DNA from: Kineococcus sp. NBC_00420
GTDB taxonomy: Bacteria > Actinomycetota > Actinomycetes > Actinomycetales > Kineococcaceae
DNA length: 64,000 nt
Assembly (NCBI RefSeq): GCF_036021035.1
Contig: NZ_CP107930.1
Span: 2,542,001-2,606,000 of the forward strand
Direction of reading: 5' to 3'
In this document: piece after piece, positions 21,101-30,069 of the stretch
Numbering within the stretch: the first letter of the stretch is position 1
Layout: every line of letters begins with the position of its first letter
Position numbers and translations under genes: made by a program
Notes under the pieces: generated by a model
What the model saw: only the letters and a program-made list of their open reading frames with translations
Told to the model about the DNA's origin: nothing
The model's database searches: none

Positions 21101-24100
21101 ATGTCCGCGATCGACGGCCCACTCAGCCGGGGGCTGTGGGAGGAACTCGTCTCCGAGGGCTTGGCCGCGCAGCTCGTGAGCGCACACGAGGCCGCTCAGC
21201 TGGGGTCAGTGGACGAGGAGGACGCCCCGCACGTCGTCAGCGCGCACCTCAACCGGGCCATCCTCAAAGCCCTCCAAGCCCGGTCCAGCACGGCTTCGCA
21301 GCACGAGCTCGTCCGCGGCATCCTGGCAGTCCTCAACGCGACGCCCCACACACCGGTGCTCGACGACAAGGGACGCTTCCAGCAGCTGCTGTCGCTCGCG
21401 ACAGGAATCGTCCCGCCGCGCCCAACCACTCCCCTGTCGGAGGCGGCACTCCTGACCAACAGTCCGGGTGAACCCGGACTGGGCAGCGAGATCCGTGCGG
21501 AACTGGAAAGCGCCGACTCCGTCGACCTCATCGTCGCCTTCCTCAAGTGGTCCGGGCTGCGCCTACTCGATGAGCCTCTGAAACGCCTGCGCGATCGTGG
21601 CGCGAAGGTGCGCATCATCACCACGACGTACATGGGCGCCACGGACCGACGCACGGTCGACGCCCTCGTCCGGGACTACGGCGCCGAAGTCAAGGTCATC
21701 TACGAGACCACGCGCACTCGACTCCACGCCAAGGCTTGGATCTTCCGACGCAACACGGGCTTCCACACCGGGTATGTCGGCTCATCGAACCTGTCTCGGT
21801 CTGCTCTGCTCGATGGGCTCGAGTGGAACGTTCGGTTGTCGAACGTGGCCACCCCGGCGCTGCTGCAGAAGTTCGACGCCACCTTCGAGAGCTACTGGGC
21901 CAACCCGGCCTTCGAGACGTACGACCCGGATCGCGACGCAGGTCGACTCGATGCAGCGCTGCGGGACGCGGGCTCGACGGGTCGCAGCGGCGCTCCGGTC
22001 GACATGTCGTCCATCGAGGTGACGCCACGACCACACCAGCAGGAGATGCTGGAGCAGCTCGCGGGTGAGCGTCAGCTCCACGACCGACACCGCAACCTCG
22101 TGGTAGCGGCCACGGGCACCGGCAAAACCGTCCTGGCGGCGCTCGACTACCGCAACCTGTGCCGGCTGCACGGACGAGACTTGAAGCTGCTGTTCGTCGC
22201 CCACCGCAAGGAACTCCTCGAACAGGCGATGCGCACGTACCGCCAGGTCCTCGCGGACGGGACCTTCGGAGAACTCCTCGTCGGCGGCTACGAGCCGGCC
22301 GAGGGGCGTCACGTGTTCGCCAGCGTCCAATCGCTGACGCCTGCACGCATCGCGACGTTCGCGGCCGACGCCTTCGAAGTGGTTGTCCTCGACGAGTGCC
22401 ACCACGGGACGGCACCCACGTACCGCCGGGTCGTCGAACACTTCGCACCGCTGGAACTCCTCGGCCTCACTGCGACCCCCGAGCGTGGTGACGGCCAGGA
22501 CGTCCTGGCCCTCTTCGACGGCCGGATCGCAACGGAGCTGCGGCTCTGGGACGCGCTGACCGACGACCTCCTGGTCCCCTTCCACTACTTCGGTGTGAAC
22601 GACGAGATCGACCTCTCGGCCGTGACGTGGACACGGGGGCGCTACGACGTTGAGGGGCTCGAGAACCTCTACACGGGCAACGACGCCCGCGCCCGCATCG
22701 TCCTTCGAGAACTGGAACGGCGCGTCAGCCATCCCGCGGGGATCAAGGGACTCGGCTTCTGCGTCTCCGTGGCGCACGCCAAGTACATGGCACGGGTGTT
22801 CACCGCGGCAGGCATTCCCGCGGTCGCCGTGTCCGGTGAGAGCAGCGTGGAGGACCGCAGCACCGCGTTGGGTCGGCTGCGTCGAGGCGAGATCGCCACG
22901 ATCTTCACGGTGGACCTGTACAACGAAGGTGTCGACGTTCCTGAAGTCGACACCGTCCTCTTCTTGCGACCGACAGAATCGTCCACTGTCTTCCTCCAGC
23001 AGTTGGGCCGCGGACTCCGGACCGCCCACGGGAAGGCCGTCCTCACCGTGCTCGACTTCGTGGGCAACCAGAACGAGAGCTTCCGGTTCGACGCCCGCTT
23101 CCAGGCCTTGACCGGCCTCGCGCGCGGGCGACTGTCCCAGCAAGTCGAGAAGGGATTCCCTCTCCTACCGGCAGGCTGCTCCATCGTCCTGGACCGTGTC
23201 GTCCGAGAGCGAGTGCTCAGCAGCCTGAAACGACAACTCCAGCCGATGCGCCGGGCCCTGGTCAACGAGGTCAGGAGCATCGGTACCACCGATCTTTCGC
23301 AGTTCCTGGCGGAGTCGGGCCACGCGCTGCGAGAAGTTCTCAAGAACGACCGCTCGTGGACGACGCTCTGCCGTGAGGCTGGCCTCGACGTCCCTGCGGG
23401 CGGCGCCCTGGAGCAGAAGCTCCTCAAGCGGGTCGCTGCGTTCGCGCACGTCGACGACAGCTCACGCGCCCGCGTCTACCGACGCCTCCTCCGCGGAGAA
23501 CAGCCGACCAGCCCCGTCGAGCAGGTCCTCGCACGGATGCTGACGGCCTCGCTGGTACCGGGGACCTACACCGACGGGCAGGTCGGGCAGCTCGCGAGCG
23601 TCGGCGGAGAGTCAGCCGTCAGCACGGAACTCGGGCAGGTCGTCGACCTGGCCTTCGACAGCGCCCGCCGACCGACCGTCGAGCTCACCGGTTCCCTGCA
23701 CGGCGTCCCTCTGGCCGTTCACGCGCGATACTCCCGCAACGAGATCGTGGCAGCCCTCGGGTTGATCAGCGACAAACGTCCGCCGGAGCGCTTCCGTGAA
23801 GGTGTTCTCTGGGCGCCCCACCTGAACACGGACGCCTTTCTCATCACCCTCAACAAGTCCGACGCTGACTTCTCCCCCACGACGATGTACCAGGACTACC
23901 CGCTGACCCGCGACCTCTTCCACTGGGAATCGCAGTCGACAACCAGCGTCAGCTCGGTGACGGGCCAGCGGTACCTCAACCACCGCGAGAACGAAACGCA
24001 CGTCATGCTCTTCGTACGGCCCACGAAGACGGGTGACCTCGGCCCCGACCCCTTCCTCTTCCTCGGTGAGGCCGAGTACGTGAGCCACCGGGGAGATCGC

Positions 24101-24181
24101 CCGATCGCCATCACCTGGAAGCTGCATCATGAGATGCCGATGGACTTCTTCGCCGCTGCGACGGTGGTGCAGTCAGCCTGA
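21101..24181 (+). CDS. PLD nuclease-like, DEAD/DEAH helicase and DUF3427 fusion protein
   Basis: The 1026-aa protein has three parts. A phospholipase D-type domain (about 125-270) carries one HxK motif, LHAKAWIF near 207, followed by GSSNLS. An SF2 helicase (about 310-680) has AATGTGKT near 335, DECHH near 430, LTATPERGD and QLGRGLR. The C-terminal region resembles DUF3427. PLD-helicase-DUF3427 proteins are common in bacterial defence islands and are predicted to translocate on and cut foreign DNA; none of this is tested here. I chose ATG 21101 because GAGG lies 5 bases upstream. A TTG 13 codons earlier has no such site. It is a stand-alone gene, convergent with vsr. Confidence 0.85.
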   Translation: MSAIDGPLSRGLWEELVSEGLAAQLVSAHEAAQLGSVDEEDAPHVVSAHLNRAILKALQARSSTASQHELVRGILAVLNATPHTPVLDDKGRFQQLLSLATGIVPPRPTTPLSEAALLTNSPGEPGLGSEIRAELESADSVDLIVAFLKWSGLRLLDEPLKRLRDRGAKVRIITTTYMGATDRRTVDALVRDYGAEVKVIYETTRTRLHAKAWIFRRNTGFHTGYVGSSNLSRSALLDGLEWNVRLSNVATPALLQKFDATFESYWANPAFETYDPDRDAGRLDAALRDAGSTGRSGAPVDMSSIEVTPRPHQQEMLEQLAGERQLHDRHRNLVVAATGTGKTVLAALDYRNLCRLHGRDLKLLFVAHRKELLEQAMRTYRQVLADGTFGELLVGGYEPAEGRHVFASVQSLTPARIATFAADAFEVVVLDECHHGTAPTYRRVVEHFAPLELLGLTATPERGDGQDVLALFDGRIATELRLWDALTDDLLVPFHYFGVNDEIDLSAVTWTRGRYDVEGLENLYTGNDARARIVLRELERRVSHPAGIKGLGFCVSVAHAKYMARVFTAAGIPAVAVSGESSVEDRSTALGRLRRGEIATIFTVDLYNEGVDVPEVDTVLFLRPTESSTVFLQQLGRGLRTAHGKAVLTVLDFVGNQNESFRFDARFQALTGLARGRLSQQVEKGFPLLPAGCSIVLDRVVRERVLSSLKRQLQPMRRALVNEVRSIGTTDLSQFLAESGHALREVLKNDRSWTTLCREAGLDVPAGGALEQKLLKRVAAFAHVDDSSRARVYRRLLRGEQPTSPVEQVLARMLTASLVPGTYTDGQVGQLASVGGESAVSTELGQVVDLAFDSARRPTVELTGSLHGVPLAVHARYSRNEIVAALGLISDKRPPERFREGVLWAPHLNTDAFLITLNKSDADFSPTTMYQDYPLTRDLFHWESQSTTSVSSVTGQRYLNHRENETHVMLFVRPTKTGDLGPDPFLFLGEAEYVSHRGDRPIAITWKLHHEMPMDFFAAATVVQSA

Positions 24182-24384
24182 CGATGGAAGAGCGGTTCCT
24201 CAAGGACTGCGGGTGACTCCGCTTCGTCACCGCACGCAGGCGTGCGCCGACCCGGCAGTGCAACGGATGGCCGAGGATCCGGTCATCCTCATCGAAGACG
24301 CCACACGCCACGCCGTAGCCTGCATCGCCTGCACATCGCGCCTGTGGACAGCCTCTGGCAGTGATCCAGCCTCCCACGGAACAG

Positions 24385-24834
24385 TCACCGGACAGGGCGC
24401 CGTACACCTCGAACGAGCCGCTCGACCCGGTCCGCTGCCTCGACGACGTCCTCGTGCTCCCACACCCGGTGCGACCGCCAGCCGGCACCGGCCAGTTGCG
24501 CGTCGGTGTCGCGGTCGCGGGCGGTGATGCTCGCGAGCTTCACGCGCCACCAGTCAGCGTTGGCCTTCGGCAGGTGTAGGTGGACGGGGCAAGAGTGCCA
24601 GAAGCAGCCGTCGACGAACACCGCGACGCGGGCACCGCGGAACACCAGGTCCGCACGACGTCGGCGGTTGGTCCCCGGTGGGGTCCGGTCCACGAGGTAC
24701 CGCAGACCCCTGCGGTGCAGTTCCCGACGCAACGCCAACTCCGGCGCAGTGTCCCGCCGACCCGTCCTGCGCATGATCGCCGCGACCGCCGGGGTGGAGG
24801 GCGGAGGCGCCGGGCCGGGTTCCTCCCAGGTCAC
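24385..24834 (-). CDS. vsr: Vsr-type very short patch mismatch endonuclease
   Basis: The 149-aa protein (GTG start with GAGGTG upstream) has the Vsr pattern: MRRTGRRDTAPELALRREL at the start, then RRRADLVFRG with the catalytic Asp, then DGCFWHSCPVH and DWW further on. Vsr nicks 5' to the T of T:G mismatches made by deamination of 5-methylcytosine and is normally next to a cytosine-5 methylase. No methylase gene is present in this window. A longer reading frame reaches 24957, but its extra 41 residues do not look conserved. Identification is firm; the role here is uncertain. Confidence 0.85.
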   Translation of the reverse strand: MTWEEPGPAPPPSTPAVAAIMRRTGRRDTAPELALRRELHRRGLRYLVDRTPPGTNRRRRADLVFRGARVAVFVDGCFWHSCPVHLHLPKANADWWRVKLASITARDRDTDAQLAGAGWRSHRVWEHEDVVEAADRVERLVRGVRRPVR

Positions 24835-25167
24835 GGTCGTCCGCACCTCAAGGACTGTACGGGCGACCGCTCGAGACCAGCTCCGGTTGTCCACAGCCGG
24901 CCGATCAGCCAAGGTCGCCCTCGCGGCCTGTCGTTCACCCGCGACAACACCCCACACGCAACGAAGACCTCGTGTCGTTCACGGGCACCGCGTCCGGAGT
25001 ACTCCGTGTTCAGCGGAGCGTCTGGCGGACGGGGTTGGAGAGTTCCCCCTCCCTGCGCCGATCCAGCGTCCTCGAAGAGGAGGGATGCTGCGTACCAGTG
25101 CTCCCGGGACGAGACCTGCTCGACGACTCGCACCATGAACTCGTCCCGGCACCCGAACCCCGCAGAA
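24835..25167. other. Intergenic region without recognisable gene
   Basis: This 333-bp gap separates vsr from the large helicase gene. A minus-strand frame starting near 25136 begins with MVRVVEQVSSREHWYAASLL, which looks protein-like, but then loses character and has no recognisable domain. It may be a decayed remnant. Confidence 0.3.
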
Positions 25168-28100
25168 CTACGGCTCCAGCACGTGCGCTTCCTGGTACGC
25201 CGCGATCAACTCCGGCCGCAGCCGACCCCGTTCCCCGACCTCCCAGCCGTTCTCCCGCCCCCACGCACGAACCTCCGCAGGCGACACAGAGAGAGTGCGG
25301 GCAGCAACACGTGTCTGAGGCACCTCGACGACAACCCGCTCCGGAACGACCTGCGTCGGCGCCGAAGTTGGGGCCACGTCGGTAATGACCCCGATGTGAG
25401 GTTCTTCCTCGACCGTCGATTCGTGCGGCTCGATCCCCCGGCCCGCGAGCGCCGTCCACAGACTCTCCAGCGCCCGCTCGGGGTCCCAGTTGAACTCGCT
25501 GTCGCGAACCCGCCAGAACCGCCACCCGGCGCGCTTGAGCTCTTGTTCGCGGTGCACGTCGTTGTCGACCTGGTCGGCGCTGGTGTGCCAGGCGTCGCCG
25601 TCGCACTCGACGGCGAGCCGGCCCCTCGCGCCGGTCACGACGAGGTCGATGCGGCGGCCGTTCACCTCCCACTGCGGCGTCACCTGGTAGCCGCGGTCAC
25701 GGATCGCGAGGAAGACGCGTTGCTCGAAGAGTGAGTCGAAGGCGGGGTGCTTCTCGCCGGCGGTGACGTTGCCGAGGTCTTCCGACGACCGGGCGGCGGG
25801 CGGGTCGCTGAGGTGGGCCAGCAGGAGCCGCCGCAGGTCCTTGGGCGACAGGACGTCCTGGGTCACCGAGTGGAACAGCCACATCTGGTCCTGGGCGCGG
25901 CTGGCAGCGACGTTGTAGCGCCGGCGTTGTTCCTCGAGCACCTGGGCGGTGTTCTTGCGGTTGGCGCCTACGACGAGGCTGAGCATCATGACGTGTCGCT
26001 CGTCGCCTTGGAAGTCCGGCGGCGTCCCGACCCGGAGGCGGCGTTGTTCGTACACGTCGGGCGCGATGCGGCTGCGCAGTTCGTTCTCGATCGCGTCCAC
26101 CTGCGCCTGGCCCTGCAGGACGACGACGCCGAACGTCTTGCCGTCGTAGCGCGGGTCGGCGATGCAGTCGGCGACCTGCTGCGCGATGGCCGCGGCCTCG
26201 CGCGGGTTGCGGAGCCTGGCGTTCTCGCCCTCGCTGGGCGCACCCTGTACGTAGCGGACCTTCAGCGGCGCGAGCCGGTCGCGGCCGAACTGCCGCAACG
26301 GGACGAGGGGAGCATCGGCGTAGAACTCGCGCGAGGACCAGTCGATGATCTCCGGCATGCAGCGGAAGTGCTCGCGCAGTCGCACCACTGAACCAAACCG
26401 GGTGGTCAACAGGCTGAAGAGGCTGTCCTTGGGCGTCATGGACACCCGCAGGTAGTTCGGCAATTCCGACAGGTAGCTGTCGAGCTTGTCAAAGATCGGT
26501 TGCAGCGCACCCATGGCGACCTGGGACGGGGCGCACTGGCGGTCGTCGCCGACGACGATGACCCTGGGCGCCAGCCACAACAGGTAGAGGGTCTCGATGC
26601 TGGCCTGGCTGGCCTCGTCGATGATGACGACGTCGAAGGAGTTCTTGTGCGGCGGGACCGTCTCGAGCACCTCGGCGAGCGGCATGATCCATGCAGGGAC
26701 CGCGCCGCGCGCCTCGGCCATGGCCTCTTTGGCCGCAGCGGAGAACCGGTGGGCGAACTTCCCCGTTCCGGCCCCTCGCGAGGCGCTGGCGCTCTGGTAG
26801 GCGCGCAACGCCTGCGACTGGTGCGAGGTCATGCGGGTGAGCGTGGCGTTCCACGCCTTCTCGGCCGCGAGTTCGCCGGTCACTGAACCGAACGAGGTCG
26901 TCACCTCGGCGAGCTGCTGGTCGAGCGCGGCCTCGCGGCCGGGACGGCGCTGGTCCTCGAAGAACGTCAGGGCCTTGGCCCACGCCCAGGCGCCCTGGAG
27001 GTCGCCGAGGCGGGTCGACCACTCCTCGTCGGTGGCGGTGGCGTCGATGAGGGCCAGCAGCCCTGGGTGCTGCGCACTCACCTCGCGGGCGAGTTCGTCG
27101 GCTCGTCGTTGGCTCTCGGCCTCGACGGCGGCGACCGCGAGCGCCGCGTGGGCCTGCGCGTACCCGGGGACATCGCGCAGGGCCAGGGCCTGGACGAGGT
27201 CGCGTACCTCGGGGGCCGACCGTTCGACGTCGGCGAGATGACGAACGCCGGCCAGGGCGGCCTCGACGGCGAGCTGGGCGTCCTGCGCCTCCAGCTGCGC
27301 GGCGACCCCGGGGAGGGCCTCGGAGAACGCCGTCCAGTCCTCCCTCGATTCCAGCGCAACCGTCACGCCGGAGTCGCGGAGCAGGACGCGAACGGCCGCC
27401 ATCGCGGCCAGGGCCTGCACTGCGCGCGACAGCGCCAGGTGGGCGTCCACCAACGCGGACACGGTGAACCGGACGGACGCCTGTGTGCCGATGACGTGGC
27501 CGACCTCGGCCCAGCGTGCGACGAGCGCATCGGCCTCCACCTCCGCGGTCAGCCGGGTCAGGACGGCGTCGAGTTGTTCGGGGGTGCTCGGGGCCACGTC
27601 GTTGACGGTCGCGGCGAGCAGTCGTTCGGCGTTCTTCTCCGGTTGGGAACGGAACAGGCCCTTGGCGCGGATCTTGCCGCCGTTCGCGGCATGTGTGCGG
27701 AGAGCCCGCCCTGCGGTGAGCTGTGCCGACCTGCCCGTCGGGCCGGACGCGTCGAACTCGGGGAGGGCGATCTGCTGCAACGCGAGGGCGTCGAGGGAAC
27801 TGTTCAGCTCCTCCGCCCGACCCGAGACCTGGTGCAGCCCCTGCCAGAGCGAAGTGTTCCGGTCGCGCAGCGAGTCGTCGATGCAGCGTCGCTGCCAGTC
27901 GTCGCCGGCGTCACCTCGAGCCAGCCCGGCGAGCGTCGTGCGGACCGCCTCGTTCTGCTGGTTGAGCTGGGTCAGGACGGCGCGGTCCACGGGTTCCATT
28001 GCGCGCACCAGGTCAGAGGCAGCAGCACCTGCTGCGGCGGCCGTCGCCTGCTCGGCCGCGACGAGTCGGGCGACCTCGTCGGGTGCCGGGACGTCCGCCG

Positions 28101-29826
28101 TCGCGGGGATCACCTGAGCGGTCCGGGCCCGTCGTTCCGGGGTGCTCAGCGCGGTCAACCGGACGAGTTCCGCCACGTCCACGGGGTCGAGGGGCAAGCT
28201 GGGGGGCGCCGCCGCCGGCAGCGGTGTCGGGATCCAGGCGTGGCGGTGGTCGCGTTCGCGCAGACGCCCGGCGATCGCGGCCAGGGTCCCGCCGTAACCG
28301 GGCGCGACGGTCTCCTCTGGGTGGACGAAGGTCTCGGCCTCCCGCAGGGCCCGGATCTCCTCCATCAGCTCGACCTGACGGGACTGTGCCGCAGCGCGTT
28401 CCCCCGTCAGGCGCTCGATGCGCTGGGCGTACCGGACGGCGTCGTACGTCCCGTAGCGGTCGACGAGCGCGTTCACACTGCGCGAGAGTTCCACTGAACC
28501 ACCGCGCCCCTGGTCGGTCATGGACACGCAGAGGTTGCGGACCTCGGTGGGGATCTTCTCGCGCAGGACGCTCAGGGCCTGCGCCTTCTGGCTGGTCACG
28601 AGAACCCGCTGCCCCTCGGCGACGAGTGCGGAGACGAGGTTGGCGATGGTGTGGGTCTTGCCGGTACCGGGTGGTCCCTGGACGACGACGCCGGTGTCCC
28701 GGCCGAGGCGGGCGATGATCTGGCGCTGTTCGTCGTTGGCGGGCAACGGGAACAGCGGGTCCGCCGCGACGGCGCTGCTGGACGAGCCGTCCTCGGCCTC
28801 CAACCAGGCCAGCCGCTCCTCGGGTTCCATCGACTGCAGCAGCTGGACCAGACCGAGGGGTGCCTCGGCGTCCGGGCCCTGCAGGGCCGCGGACATCTGG
28901 TCGTAGTAGGCGAGGAGGCTCGCCCGACCGCGCGGGCGCAGCACCACGGCCGGAGCGAATGTCAACGCCGGCACGGCGTCGATCTGCGCGGGTGGGGTCA
29001 GATCCTTCGCGTAGGCGCGGCAGGAGGGCAAGGCGAGTGCCCGCCACTGCTCGAGCAGCTCGTGGACGGACTCGTCCAGCGGGACCTCCAGGCCCTCGCG
29101 GACCTCCGCCCGCACCGGCTCGGCCCGCGCGCCGTCGAAGGCCTCGACGCCGTCGAGCAGCTCGCGATCGTGCAGGCGGGGCGTCGGTGGATCCGCGACG
29201 AGCAGCGCGATGGCCCCGGTCCTGGGATCCACCGCGAGGGAGAGCCGGGTGCTCAGCAGGTGGTTGCGGGTGCGTTCGCCGCCGTCCGGTGCCCAGGTGA
29301 GCAACCCCGTCTGCAGGACGAGTTCGAACTGGTCGTCCTGCTGGGAGAGCTGGCGGTGGATCCCGCTGAGGGCCTCGTACCAGCGCCGCGAGGGCGCCGA
29401 GCGCCGCTCGTGCTCCGCCCAGGCACGCCACTCCCCGCTCCAGCGGGCGTACTCACGGCGGATCCCGGAGTCCCCGACGAAGCCGTCGACGGTGCCCGAT
29501 GCGTCGGCCGTGGGGTCGACGAGCAACGGGACCGCGGTCGTCGGGTCGGCCAGTCGGGTCGCGTCGACCCAGTCGACCAGGGCCTCGGGCAGCGGTGGGT
29601 GCGGCTCAGCGGCGAGGGCCGGGAAGGTCGCCAGCCGGCTACCCGGGCCGGCGGTGGCGTCACCGCTGATCTCGGCCGGGAGGTCGTGGAGCCAGAGGAC
29701 CTGCGGGTGCGTGTCGACGTCGCGGACGGGGGCAGAGCCCATCGTCGCCAAGGCGCGCAAAAAGTCCACCAGCGCACTGACCTGGCTGACCATCTCGCGG
29801 CGGTGCGCCGTGTTCGTCTCTTCCAC
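25168..29826 (-). CDS. Giant SF1 helicase with endonuclease domain and C-terminal Lsr2-like DNA-binding domain
   Basis: The 1552-aa protein has an SF1 (UPF1/DNA2-like) helicase with Walker A GPPGTGKT at 384-391 and Walker B VVIIDEASQ near 1070. Between them lies a long helical insert (about 450-1000). Helicase motifs DDRQCAPSQ and VGTPPDFQGDE follow. A PD-(D/E)XK-type nuclease domain (DUF559/Vsr-like) lies near 1380-1470 with RRIDLVV, AVECDGDAWH and WRFWRVRD. The last 45 residues (VSPAEVRAWGRENGWEV, then ERGRLRPELIAAYQ) closely resemble the C-terminal DNA-binding domain of Lsr2, including the minor-groove RGR. The start is GTG with GGGAG upstream. A defence helicase-nuclease is likely; targeting of AT-rich DNA through the tail is inferred. 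Confidence 0.85.
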   Translation of the reverse strand: MEETNTAHRREMVSQVSALVDFLRALATMGSAPVRDVDTHPQVLWLHDLPAEISGDATAGPGSRLATFPALAAEPHPPLPEALVDWVDATRLADPTTAVPLLVDPTADASGTVDGFVGDSGIRREYARWSGEWRAWAEHERRSAPSRRWYEALSGIHRQLSQQDDQFELVLQTGLLTWAPDGGERTRNHLLSTRLSLAVDPRTGAIALLVADPPTPRLHDRELLDGVEAFDGARAEPVRAEVREGLEVPLDESVHELLEQWRALALPSCRAYAKDLTPPAQIDAVPALTFAPAVVLRPRGRASLLAYYDQMSAALQGPDAEAPLGLVQLLQSMEPEERLAWLEAEDGSSSSAVAADPLFPLPANDEQRQIIARLGRDTGVVVQGPPGTGKTHTIANLVSALVAEGQRVLVTSQKAQALSVLREKIPTEVRNLCVSMTDQGRGGSVELSRSVNALVDRYGTYDAVRYAQRIERLTGERAAAQSRQVELMEEIRALREAETFVHPEETVAPGYGGTLAAIAGRLRERDHRHAWIPTPLPAAAPPSLPLDPVDVAELVRLTALSTPERRARTAQVIPATADVPAPDEVARLVAAEQATAAAAGAAASDLVRAMEPVDRAVLTQLNQQNEAVRTTLAGLARGDAGDDWQRRCIDDSLRDRNTSLWQGLHQVSGRAEELNSSLDALALQQIALPEFDASGPTGRSAQLTAGRALRTHAANGGKIRAKGLFRSQPEKNAERLLAATVNDVAPSTPEQLDAVLTRLTAEVEADALVARWAEVGHVIGTQASVRFTVSALVDAHLALSRAVQALAAMAAVRVLLRDSGVTVALESREDWTAFSEALPGVAAQLEAQDAQLAVEAALAGVRHLADVERSAPEVRDLVQALALRDVPGYAQAHAALAVAAVEAESQRRADELAREVSAQHPGLLALIDATATDEEWSTRLGDLQGAWAWAKALTFFEDQRRPGREAALDQQLAEVTTSFGSVTGELAAEKAWNATLTRMTSHQSQALRAYQSASASRGAGTGKFAHRFSAAAKEAMAEARGAVPAWIMPLAEVLETVPPHKNSFDVVIIDEASQASIETLYLLWLAPRVIVVGDDRQCAPSQVAMGALQPIFDKLDSYLSELPNYLRVSMTPKDSLFSLLTTRFGSVVRLREHFRCMPEIIDWSSREFYADAPLVPLRQFGRDRLAPLKVRYVQGAPSEGENARLRNPREAAAIAQQVADCIADPRYDGKTFGVVVLQGQAQVDAIENELRSRIAPDVYEQRRLRVGTPPDFQGDERHVMMLSLVVGANRKNTAQVLEEQRRRYNVAASRAQDQMWLFHSVTQDVLSPKDLRRLLLAHLSDPPAARSSEDLGNVTAGEKHPAFDSLFEQRVFLAIRDRGYQVTPQWEVNGRRIDLVVTGARGRLAVECDGDAWHTSADQVDNDVHREQELKRAGWRFWRVRDSEFNWDPERALESLWTALAGRGIEPHESTVEEEPHIGVITDVAPTSAPTQVVPERVVVEVPQTRVAARTLSVSPAEVRAWGRENGWEVGERGRLRPELIAAYQEAHVLEP

Positions 29827-29970
29827 GTGGATCTCCCTTCACGCTCTGGAGTCATCCTGCCGGAGGGTGGTGACATGCGAGGGCTGAGGACGATCCTGAC
29901 CGTCTGAAGCTGGCCGTCCTCCGCGACTCTCGTGACGGCGATCAAGTGCAGATGACTGCCCTCTTGTGCC

Positions 29971-30060
29971 TCGACTTCCGCAACACAGTACCCTCGAGTT
30001 CCGCAGGAAAGAGGCCTCTAGAATCGCAATTCCCGGGCCTCGCTTCCGCAGCTCGCGTAC
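29971..30060 (+). repeat. Four imperfect 23-bp-pitch repeats over the promoter of the first DUF4143 ATPase gene
   Basis: Repeat units start at 29971, 29994, 30017 and 30040. Three contain TTCCGCA after a TCG-rich start (tcgacttccgca, tcgagttccgca, tcgcttccgca). The third unit is degenerate (tctagaatcgca). The first three starts are exactly 23 bp apart; the fourth unit lacks one base. The array ends on the -10 box of the leaderless promoter, so a protein bound here would control transcription. See the matching array at 36,878-36,964. Confidence 0.7.
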
Positions 30061-30063
30061 ACT
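30058..30063 (+). promoter_or_regulatory. -10 box of leaderless promoter for the first DUF4143 ATPase
   Basis: TACACT lies 6 nt before GTG 30070. No -35 hexamer is visible because the region is occupied by the repeat array. Confidence 0.5.
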
Positions 30064-30069
30064 GGTCGC

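Noticed and set aside
29971-30060. CRISPR array interpretation of the 23-bp-pitch repeats
   Set aside because: Repeat units are too short and directly adjoining, with no spacers of regular length and no cas genes anywhere in the window.
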